Assembly (NCBI GenBank): GCA_945873195.1
Contig: CAMCDA010000002.1
Span: 1 to 64,000, forward strand
Length of the DNA stretch: 64,000 bases
Direction: 5' to 3'
Source: Asaia bogorensis
GTDB lineage: Bacteria > Pseudomonadota > Alphaproteobacteria > Acetobacterales > Acetobacteraceae
This document shows positions 9,869-17,264 of the stretch, piece after piece. The translations under genes were made by a program, and so were the position numbers. Position 1 is the stretch's first letter. Every line of letters starts with the position of its first letter. The notes under the pieces are model-generated. The model was not told the DNA's origin, made no database searches, and saw only the letters and a list, made by a program, of their open reading frames with translations.

Positions 9869-9888
9869 GTTAACCGGATGTTAACCGG
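9869..9888. promoter_or_regulatory. CtrA-type box (TTAA-N7-TTAAC), divergent promoter region
   Basis: GTTAACCGGATGTTAACCGG; TTAA-N7-TTAAC reads correctly on both strands. Confidence 0.55.
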
Positions 9889-9907
9889 TTTCGGCCAATC
9901 TTGCATC

Positions 9908-10276
9908 ATGGAAGCAAGCCAGCGCCCCACGTCTCATGCTCGCGGCGTGGCGGCCGAGGATGCCGCCTGTTCGGCTTTGTGCGCCGACGGTTGGATGATC
10001 CTGGCGCGACGCCGTCGCACGCCCGCGGGGGAGATCGATATCCTGGCCGAACGCGACGGATTGTTGGCGGTGGTGGAGGTGAAGGCCCGCGCCCGCCTGG
10101 CCGAAGCCGCCGTCGCGGTGACGCCTCGGCAACAGGCCCGGTTGCTGGAAGCGACGGACCTGATCCTGGCCGAGAACCCCCATTGGGGCGCGAACGGGGT
10201 CCGCTTCGATCTGCTGCTGGTGGATGCCGCGGGCCGGGTGCGCCGGATCGCCGACGCCTTCCGGCGGGAGGGCTAA
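9908..10276 (+). CDS. YraN family protein
   Basis: RGVAAEDAACSALCADGWMILARRRRTPAGEIDILAERDGLLAVVEVKAR, typical UPF0102/YraN. Confidence 0.93.
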   Translation: MEASQRPTSHARGVAAEDAACSALCADGWMILARRRRTPAGEIDILAERDGLLAVVEVKARARLAEAAVAVTPRQQARLLEATDLILAENPHWGANGVRFDLLLVDAAGRVRRIADAFRREG

Positions 10277-10298
10277 AGGGCGCCTTCCCGCGTGCGGG

Positions 10299-10649
10299 TC
10301 AGAGAGCAATCGCCACGGTGATCCGGTCGGCGGTCGTGTGAAGGCCCCCGTCAACCCGATGCAGCAGCCCGGCGGTTTCCAGGGCGGTCACGTCGACATG
10401 AACACGGCTGTATTGCCGATCAATCTCCCGCGCCAGGCCGCTGATGGTCAGGCCCGGATGGCCATGGACATAGCGCAGCAGGCGATAGCGTTCGCCTGTC
10501 AGGACGGATGACAGACCTTCCCAGGAGTCGAACGACAGGACGCGACTGGCGGCAACGGTCTCTCCGGCTTCGGCGCGCTTCCAGGCATCCACGAAATCGG
10601 CGGCATCCGCTTCAAGGGAGCCACCCACCATGACTTTCACTTCAGACAT
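10299..10649 (-). CDS. HTH (MarR-like) antitoxin, TumA-like
   Basis: HTH region TISGLAREIDRQYSRVHVDVTALETAGLL; directly downstream of a TumE-like gene. Confidence 0.7.
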   Translation of the reverse strand: MSEVKVMVGGSLEADAADFVDAWKRAEAGETVAASRVLSFDSWEGLSSVLTGERYRLLRYVHGHPGLTISGLAREIDRQYSRVHVDVTALETAGLLHRVDGGLHTTADRITVAIAL

Positions 10650-10661
10650 CGTCTTAACCTT

Positions 10662-10976
10662 TCAGCACTGCCGGCGGGCGGCACGAACATCGGCGAGGAA
10701 ATCAGCCATCAGTTGCTCCGGGGAGGTAAAGCCATAAGCCTCCTGGTGCGGGCCGTAATGGCGGTGATCCCCCTTGCCGCGTTCATTGTCGTATCCGATC
10801 AGGCGTCCTTCTTCGTTGCCGTAGAACAGAGAGTATTTCAGCCGATGCACCGACCCGGGCACCGGTGAGGGCACTTCCCACAGGACCATCTCGGCGATCA
10901 TCCCGTCATCGAAGACACGCTTGCGCTGGAGGATCAGCCTTGCCCTACGTATAACAATTTTCGTGATAGGTATCAA
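10662..10976 (-). CDS. TumE-family toxin
   Basis: DGMIAEMVLWEVPSPVPGSVHRLKYSLFYG...LIGYDNERGKGDHRHYG typical of TumE/DUF6516; AGGAGG (10984-10989) 7 nt upstream of a TTG start at 10976 (alternative TTG at 10982). Confidence 0.78.
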   Translation of the reverse strand: MIPITKIVIRRARLILQRKRVFDDGMIAEMVLWEVPSPVPGSVHRLKYSLFYGNEEGRLIGYDNERGKGDHRHYGPHQEAYGFTSPEQLMADFLADVRAARRQC

Positions 10977-10991
10977 GTTCAATCCTCCTGT

Positions 10992-12515
10992 TTACGAACG
11001 ACCGGGAACGCGGTGCCGGAACGCCAGGGCCTCGGCGACATGCGGACGAGCCACGCTGTCCGCGCCGGCCAGATCGGCTATCGAGCGGGAAACACGAATG
11101 ATGCGGGTGTAGCCACGCGGCGACAGGCGCAGCCTCTCCATCGCCTGCTCGACGAGGCGATGCGCTTCCGGCAGCAAAGTGATGTCCTTGGCATCGGCCT
11201 CGGCGTTGCAGGCCGGCCCGTCGGCGCCATAGCGCGCGGTCTGCACCGCCCGCGCCCGCGCCACCCGGGCGGCCACGACGGCGGTGGCCTCTCCCAGCGG
11301 GGCATGGGCGAGTTCCGCGGCCGTCGCCGGCTGCACGTCCACCGCCAGGTCAATCCGGTCCAGCACCGGCCCGCTGATCCGGTTGCGGTAGTCCTCCCCG
11401 CACCGAGGCGCCCGTCCGCATTCCCGCGATCCATCCCCCAGATACCCGCAGCGGCAGGGGTTCATCGCGGCGACCAACTGGAACCGGGCCGGATAGGTCA
11501 CATGCGCCGTCGCGCGGGATACGGTCGTCCGCCCGGACTCCATCGGCCCCCGCAGTGCTTCCAAGGCCTGGCGCGGGAACTCCGGCAACTCATCCAGAAA
11601 CAGCACGCCGCGGTGGGCGAGCGACACCTCCCCCGGTCTCGCCCTCTGCCCACCCCCGGCCAGCGCGGCCTGGGACGCGGAGTGATGCGGCTCCCGGAAC
11701 GGCGGGCGCATCACCAGCCGCCCGCCATCCAGCAGGCCGGCGACGCTGTGGACCATGCTGACCTCCAGCGCCGATCGCGGGTCCAGGTCAGGCAGCAGGC
11801 CAGGCAGGCGCGCGGCGAGCATGGACTTCCCCGCGCCGGGCGGCCCGATCAGCAGCAGGTTGTGTCCGCCCGCTGCCGCGATCTCGAGCGCGCGACGAGA
11901 CGATTCCATCCCCTTCACGTCGCGCAGGTCGGGGCCGGGCAAGGCATCCGCGACACCGGCGGCGACGGGCGGAGTGAGCACCTGCGTGCCCTTGAAGTGG
12001 TTGATGAGGGACAGCAGGTCCGGTGGCGCCAGCACCTCGATCCGGCCGGCCCAGGCCGCTTCCCCGCCCTGGCTCGCCGGACAGATCAGCCCGAGGTCAC
12101 GGGACGACGCCCCGATCGCCGCTGGCAGCACGCCCGCCACCGGGCTGAGCAACCCATCCAGCGACAATTCCCCCAGCGCCGCGTATCCCGCGATCTCATC
12201 GCGCGGCAGCACCTCCATCGCCGCCAGGATGCCGAGCGCGAGGGGCAGGTCGTAGTGGCTGCCCTCCTTGGCCAGGTCGGCGGGCTTGAGGTTGATCAGC
12301 ACCTTTCGCGGCGGCAACGACAGCCCCATCGCGGCGAAGGCGGCGCGGACACGCTCCTTCGCCTCCGCCACCGCCTTGTCGGGCAGGCCCACAAGGATCA
12401 ACGCGGGCGTGCCGCTGCTGATCTGGACCTGGACTTCCACCGGCACGGCTTCGATGCCGGAGAAGGCGAATGTGTGGGCGCGGGCCATGGTGGCCGAGGG
12501 GGAACGGGTGCTCAT
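10992..12515 (-). CDS. yifB: YifB family Mg chelatase-like AAA ATPase
   Basis: ISSGTPALILVGLPDKAVAEAKERVRAA, GPPGAGKSMLA, FLDELPEF, PCRCGY. Confidence 0.95.
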   Translation of the reverse strand: MSTRSPSATMARAHTFAFSGIEAVPVEVQVQISSGTPALILVGLPDKAVAEAKERVRAAFAAMGLSLPPRKVLINLKPADLAKEGSHYDLPLALGILAAMEVLPRDEIAGYAALGELSLDGLLSPVAGVLPAAIGASSRDLGLICPASQGGEAAWAGRIEVLAPPDLLSLINHFKGTQVLTPPVAAGVADALPGPDLRDVKGMESSRRALEIAAAGGHNLLLIGPPGAGKSMLAARLPGLLPDLDPRSALEVSMVHSVAGLLDGGRLVMRPPFREPHHSASQAALAGGGQRARPGEVSLAHRGVLFLDELPEFPRQALEALRGPMESGRTTVSRATAHVTYPARFQLVAAMNPCRCGYLGDGSRECGRAPRCGEDYRNRISGPVLDRIDLAVDVQPATAAELAHAPLGEATAVVAARVARARAVQTARYGADGPACNAEADAKDITLLPEAHRLVEQAMERLRLSPRGYTRIIRVSRSIADLAGADSVARPHVAEALAFRHRVPGRS

Positions 12516-12654
12516 GCGCCGAACGTCGCCGCAAAAGGTAAAGATCGCGGTAACGCGGCACCGGAAAGTGCAACGCCCCGCCCCGCGGATCATGGTGTTG
12601 CCGTTTCGCCGAACCGCCGTTCTACTGCCCGCGCGACAAGGGGGAGGCAACGCG

Positions 12655-13467
12655 ATGAAGCTCTGGTACCAAAGCATGACGCGGCAGGATCAATGGGGCA
12701 CCTATCCCCAGATCCTGCGTGGCATCCTCGATCAGGTGAAGGACACCGGCACCGAAATCCATGTCGCGGGAATCACCGAGGTCGGCGGCGTCGGCGACCA
12801 GTTTCGCTATTTGGAATTCCTCGAAACCGCCGAGGTCCTGAAGAACGTTCATCGCGCGGTAAACGAGGGCTACGATGCCTTCCTGATCGGCAACATTGCC
12901 GATCCCGGCATCCGCGAAGCCCGCGAAATCGCCCCCATCCCCGTGCTCGGCCTTTGCGAATCGGCGATGCACGTGGCCTGCATGATGGGCGCCAATTTCT
13001 CCTTCGTGACGATCAATGAGAAGTTCACGCCGCGCATCGTCGAGAACGTGCATCGGTCCGGCCTCGGCCAGCGCTTCACCGGTGCGAACCGGATGGCGGT
13101 GGAGCGTCTGACCGACCTGGCCGCGGCGTTCGATCCCGGCCCCGCCCGCGACGATGTCGTCGCCCAGTTCAACGCCGCCGCCCAGAAGAATACCGAGGCC
13201 GGGGCCGAGGTCGTGATCGCGGCCGGGGGCGTCGTGATGGCGCTGCTCGCCCATGCCGGCATTCATGAAACGGCGGATGGCGTGCCGATCCTGAACGGCA
13301 TCACCAATCTGGTGAAGATGGGAGAGATGGCGGTGAAGCTCGATCGGCTGATGGGCGGGCGCTTCGTGTCGAAAAAGGGCCTGTATGCGGCGCCACCCCC
13401 GGCGCTGATCGAAACGTTCCGCAAGCACTATGGCGATTACATCTATCCGACGGTGAAGGCCCCATGA
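12655..13467 (+). CDS. Aspartate/glutamate (hydantoin) racemase family protein
   Basis: Asp/Glu racemase-like fold; GLCESAMHVACMMGANFSFVT, VVIAAGGVVMALL. Confidence 0.75.
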   Translation: MKLWYQSMTRQDQWGTYPQILRGILDQVKDTGTEIHVAGITEVGGVGDQFRYLEFLETAEVLKNVHRAVNEGYDAFLIGNIADPGIREAREIAPIPVLGLCESAMHVACMMGANFSFVTINEKFTPRIVENVHRSGLGQRFTGANRMAVERLTDLAAAFDPGPARDDVVAQFNAAAQKNTEAGAEVVIAAGGVVMALLAHAGIHETADGVPILNGITNLVKMGEMAVKLDRLMGGRFVSKKGLYAAPPPALIETFRKHYGDYIYPTVKAP

Positions 13468-14348
13468 TCACGCTGCATTCCGCGATCGCCGACTATCCGC
13501 ATATCCGCGCGTTGAGGGACGGCTCCGTCACATCCGACCGGCTGCGGTTTGAATGGGAGACGGTGGAGCCGATCACCCGCGCCTTCCGCCGGCAGGTGCG
13601 GACGGGGGATTTCGACCTGTGCGAGATCGCCCTCACCACCCACGCCCAGGCGCATGCGAACGGGAAGGGGATCTCGGCCCTGCCGGTCGTGGTGATGCGC
13701 GGCTTCCACCACGCGGCCCTGGTCTGTCCGGTGGGCTCGTCGCTGCGCGGACCCGAAGACCTGGTGGGCAAGCGGGTGGGCGTGCGCGCGTTCTCCCAGA
13801 CCACCGGCATCTGGGTGCGGGGCATCCTGCTGGAGGAGTACGGCGTCGATCACCGCGCGATCACCTGGGTCACGTCCGAGGACGCGCATGTCCTGGAATA
13901 CGCCGATCCTCCGAACGTGGTCCGTATCGCGCCCGGCCAGGACCTGCGGACGATGCTGCTGGCGGGAGAGATCGACGCGGCGATCGCTCTGCCCGGGCTT
14001 GACGCGGCCAAGGTGCGGACGGTGATCCCGGATGCCGCGGCCGCGGCCGCCGCCTGGTTCCGCAAGACCGGGGCCTATCCGGTCAATCACATCCTCTGCG
14101 TGAAGGACTCGCTTCTGGCGGCGCACCCGGGATTGGCCGGGGAACTGTTTCGGATGTGCGGGGCGGCGAAGGCGGCAGCGACGGAGCCGCCGGCCGAGGC
14201 GCGGTACGGCGCCGTGATCGGGGGTGATCCCTTGCCCTACGGGTTGGAGGCCAACCGGATCGGCATCGAGTTCTGCCTGCGCTACGCGGCGGAGCAAGGC
14301 TTGGTGTCGGAGGTGTATCGGCCGGAGATGCTGTTCGCGGCGGTATAA
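13464..14348 (+). CDS. Substrate-binding-fold protein, 4,5-dihydroxyphthalate decarboxylase-like, no signal peptide
   Basis: FDLCEIALTTHAQA...GPEDLVGKRVGVRAFSQTTGIWVRGIL; 4-nt overlap with upstream gene. Confidence 0.65.
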   Translation: MITLHSAIADYPHIRALRDGSVTSDRLRFEWETVEPITRAFRRQVRTGDFDLCEIALTTHAQAHANGKGISALPVVVMRGFHHAALVCPVGSSLRGPEDLVGKRVGVRAFSQTTGIWVRGILLEEYGVDHRAITWVTSEDAHVLEYADPPNVVRIAPGQDLRTMLLAGEIDAAIALPGLDAAKVRTVIPDAAAAAAAWFRKTGAYPVNHILCVKDSLLAAHPGLAGELFRMCGAAKAAATEPPAEARYGAVIGGDPLPYGLEANRIGIEFCLRYAAEQGLVSEVYRPEMLFAAV

Positions 14349-14366
14349 GCGGACAGCGGGAGACGC

Positions 14367-15500
14367 TCACCGAACCTGTGGCAGCCCCAGCACCCAATCG
14401 CGCAACGGGCGCCACAGCACCCGTTCGGCCGCCATCCCCGCCACCATCCCGACATGGCCGGCGGCCGGAGCGTGTCGGATGGCGTTAGGGATCAGCCGGA
14501 CCAGCGGCTCCGCGCTGTCCGGCGGCACGATGCGATCGCGGCCGGGGATCGCCACGAAACTCGGGCATCGGATCGCGGACGGATCAACCGGCAGGCCCGC
14601 CACGTGCCAATGCCCGCGCATGGGCGCGTTGGCGCCATACCATTCCCCCAGGCAGGCCCGTGCCACGGGTTCGGCCAGGGGGATTCCGTCGTTCAGCCAG
14701 TCCTCCATCGCCACGAACAGCCTGGCCCGATCGCTGTCCGGGTCCAGCCGCGCGAAAGCCCGGTATTTCTCGGCCACGCCCCAGGGGTCGAGCAGCGCGA
14801 ACAGCGATTGCAGCAGATCGACCGGCAGGGCGCCGTGCAGCGCCAGGGCGGGCTCCAGCAGCGGCAGGCAATCGGCGAGCTGCCGAGCGCGGTTGGGGTC
14901 GGGGGTGTGGAAGTTCCAGGGGGTTGCGAGGAGCGCCAGGCCGCGCGTCAGGTCCGGCCGTCGTTGGGCGGCGGCGACCGCCAGCAGCCCGCCCATGCAG
15001 TAGCCAGCCAGAACAACCGGCTCGCCGACCGAGCCGAGCGCGCGTTCCAGCCGGCCGGCGCAGTAGTCGGTCAGGGTGAACCGCCGTTCCGCGTCCCCCG
15101 GCGCGCCCCAATCCAGCAGCAGCGGGCGGACGCCGTGGGCGGCCAGCCAGCGCAGCATGGAGTGCCCTTCCATCAGGTCCAGCACATGCGGCCGGTTGAC
15201 CAGGCTGGGCACCACCAGAACCGTCGGACCGGCGCCGCCGTAATCCAGCAGCCGGGAGGCGCCTTCCCGCCAGATGACCGGCGGGTCCTCCACGCTGCGT
15301 TGCCAGGGATGGCGCCGATAGGCCGCGATGCCGGCGATCAGTGCCGAGTCTTGCCGCAGTGCCTCATGCAGGACCGCCTGGGGGAACGCGGCGCGCGCGC
15401 TTGCGGGGCCCAGCGCGGCGCGGATCGCCGCCACGCTCGAGTTCGGCCAGTCGGGATTCCAGTCCGGCGAGGTGGCGACGGAGATGCTCGATTTCAGCAT
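14367..15500 (-). CDS. Compact PhaC-like polyhydroxyalkanoate synthase (alpha/beta fold)
   Basis: Cys lipase box GYCMGG, catalytic GRDRIVPP and GHVGMV; 377 aa. Confidence 0.7.
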   Translation of the reverse strand: MLKSSISVATSPDWNPDWPNSSVAAIRAALGPASARAAFPQAVLHEALRQDSALIAGIAAYRRHPWQRSVEDPPVIWREGASRLLDYGGAGPTVLVVPSLVNRPHVLDLMEGHSMLRWLAAHGVRPLLLDWGAPGDAERRFTLTDYCAGRLERALGSVGEPVVLAGYCMGGLLAVAAAQRRPDLTRGLALLATPWNFHTPDPNRARQLADCLPLLEPALALHGALPVDLLQSLFALLDPWGVAEKYRAFARLDPDSDRARLFVAMEDWLNDGIPLAEPVARACLGEWYGANAPMRGHWHVAGLPVDPSAIRCPSFVAIPGRDRIVPPDSAEPLVRLIPNAIRHAPAAGHVGMVAGMAAERVLWRPLRDWVLGLPQVR

Positions 15501-15810
15501 CGCGAGGGTCAGGTGCAGCAGCAGGGGCCTCGGCCCGCGGCGCAGTCCCGGCCCCGGCGGGAGATGAGGCGGAGTGTGCGGGGTTGGCTGGATCACGTTG
15601 CGGGGTCCCGCGCGGCATGCCGCGGATGATCGTGGCGGCGAGGCCGGCCCACACATCCAGCGTAGCCCGCCAGGCCTGTTGGGTATCCTGGTCGGTCGCC
15701 ATCGCCGCCAGTTCGCTTTGCCACACGGTGATCCAATCCTCGGCCAGCCGGCGCAGGCGCTCCGCTTCCGCGGCCTCCCGCGCGTGATCCTTGCCGGCCG
15801 TGTCGGTCAT
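15364..15810 (-). CDS. Small PHA-synthase-associated protein candidate with C-terminal coiled coil
   Basis: 148 aa; DWITVWQSELAAMATDQDTQQAWRATLDVW and heptad-like AEIEHLRRHLAGLESRLAELERG; 3' end overlaps phaC-like start. Confidence 0.55.
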   Translation of the reverse strand: MTDTAGKDHAREAAEAERLRRLAEDWITVWQSELAAMATDQDTQQAWRATLDVWAGLAATIIRGMPRGTPQRDPANPAHSASSPAGAGTAPRAEAPAAAPDPRDAEIEHLRRHLAGLESRLAELERGGDPRRAGPRKRARRVPPGGPA

Positions 15811-15954
15811 TCCGCTCCGAGTCTCCTGCCATGCCCGACCATATAGTGTTGCTCGGCGAAGGGAGGAACAGGGGGGCGGCAACTGTCATTTAAGCGTTCA
15901 GACGATGCTCATTCGCCCCGTTCGGATAAGGTTCTGCCAGGACGGCGGGTGGCT

Positions 15955-16007
15955 GTTCCGTGTCGGAACGAGGATTGTCGGGCAGGGGGGGCTTTCGCAA
16001 GTGCGAA
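15955..16007. promoter_or_regulatory. Two inverted repeats upstream of phaR (candidate PhaR operators)
   Basis: GTTCCG-TGT-CGGAAC (15955-15969) and TTCGCA-AG-TGCGAA (15994-16007). Confidence 0.4.
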
Positions 16008-16048
16008 TTCCGCCGCATGGTAGTGCTATCGCCCATCGCGAGGGATGC

Positions 16049-16651
16049 ATGGCCAACCCTGTCCAAGCCGAACCCGAAGCCCGCGCGGCCGATGCGCCGC
16101 CGGTGGTGGTGAAGAAGTATGCCAACCGGCGTCTGTACAACACCGAGAGTTCCAGCTACATCACGCTCGACAACCTGGCGGAGATGGTGCGCCAGGGCCG
16201 GGATTTCGTGGTCTATGACGCCAAGACGGGGGACGACATCACCCGGGGCGTGCTGACGCAGATCATCGTCGAGGAAGAGGGCAAGGGCCAGAACCTGCTG
16301 CCGACCGCCTTCCTGCGGCAGTTGATCGGGTTCTACGGCGGCTCGATGCAAGGCTTGGTGCCGCGCTACCTTGAAGAAGCGATGGGCGCCTTCGCCCAGC
16401 AGCAGGAACAGGTGCGGTCGACCGTGCAGCGCACCATGGGGGGGCTGTTTCCCTTTGGGAACATGGAAGAAGTCAGCCGCCAGAACATGGCCATGATGGA
16501 ACGGGCGTTCAATCTGTTCGCCCCCTTCCGCCAGCAGCCCGAGGGCGCGGAAGGCAAGGCGGCGGACCCGTCCGAACGCGAGATCGCCGCGCTGAGGGAG
16601 GAGATCGAGCGCCTGCGGAAGGAACTCGCCGCCGCCAAGGGGCCGCGGTAG
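16049..16651 (+). CDS. phaR: Polyhydroxyalkanoate synthesis repressor PhaR
   Basis: VVVKKYANRRLYNTESSSYITLDNLAEMVRQGRDFVVYDAKTGDDITR. Confidence 0.95.
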   Translation: MANPVQAEPEARAADAPPVVVKKYANRRLYNTESSSYITLDNLAEMVRQGRDFVVYDAKTGDDITRGVLTQIIVEEEGKGQNLLPTAFLRQLIGFYGGSMQGLVPRYLEEAMGAFAQQQEQVRSTVQRTMGGLFPFGNMEEVSRQNMAMMERAFNLFAPFRQQPEGAEGKAADPSEREIAALREEIERLRKELAAAKGPR

Positions 16652-16690
16652 AGCGCTTTGAGGCTGACCGGAAACGGTCAGCGCGCTCTA
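16649..16690 (+). terminator. Nested hairpin overlapping phaR stop codon
   Basis: TAGAGCGC(16649-16656)...GCGCTCTA(16683-16690) with inner CTGACC...GGTCAG. Confidence 0.6.
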
Positions 16691-16766
16691 CCTCATGGTT
16701 TGATCGCATGATTCACACGCTTCTACGTGTCCGCTCAGCGTGATCATGCTCTGAGGGCGCTCTCTG

Positions 16767-17012
16767 CTATCGCCAGAGCGGCCGGCCCGCGTTGACATCG
16801 CGGGGGCTGGTCAGCGCGCCGCCCAGCGCGCCCGCCGCGCCTCCGATGGCCGCGCCAACCAAGGGGGCGCCGCCGGTCATGGCCGCGATCGCTGCGCCGC
16901 CGCCAGCGCCGATCAGCCCGCCGGAGACGGCTCGGTCACCCGGCCGCTGGCCGCAGGCTGTCAGCACCAGAGCCGTCGCGATGAGGGCCGCGCCTACCGG
17001 GATGTGTCGCAT
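16767..17012 (-). CDS. Small glycine-rich lipoprotein
   Basis: Lipobox LVLTACGQ; glycine-zipper-like GGLIGAGGGAAIAAMTGGAPLVGAAIGGAAGALGG. Confidence 0.75.
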   Translation of the reverse strand: MRHIPVGAALIATALVLTACGQRPGDRAVSGGLIGAGGGAAIAAMTGGAPLVGAAIGGAAGALGGALTSPRDVNAGRPLWR

Positions 17013-17264
17013 ATTCGGTTTGCTCCTTCGGGACCCGGATGATCCGGCCCCGTCTGATGGTTGACGGAGGGGAGGGTGTCGGGCGAACCGAACCAGGGCA
17101 TGGCCGGATGGTGGCATCAAAGGGGCGAATGGTGACGGTTCGCGTCATTTGGCAACGACCCGTTATCCCGCGCGGTGGAGGGGTGGAAATTTGTGCGGCC
17201 CGGCCCGTCAGGCGATGTGGTTGCGGTATGGCGGCGACTCGGATGCCGCGTTCATGCTAAAGAT

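Noticed and set aside
11013-13019. 668-aa plus-strand ORF
   Set aside because: Antisense to yifB; low-complexity Arg/Gly/Gln translation, third-position GC artefact.
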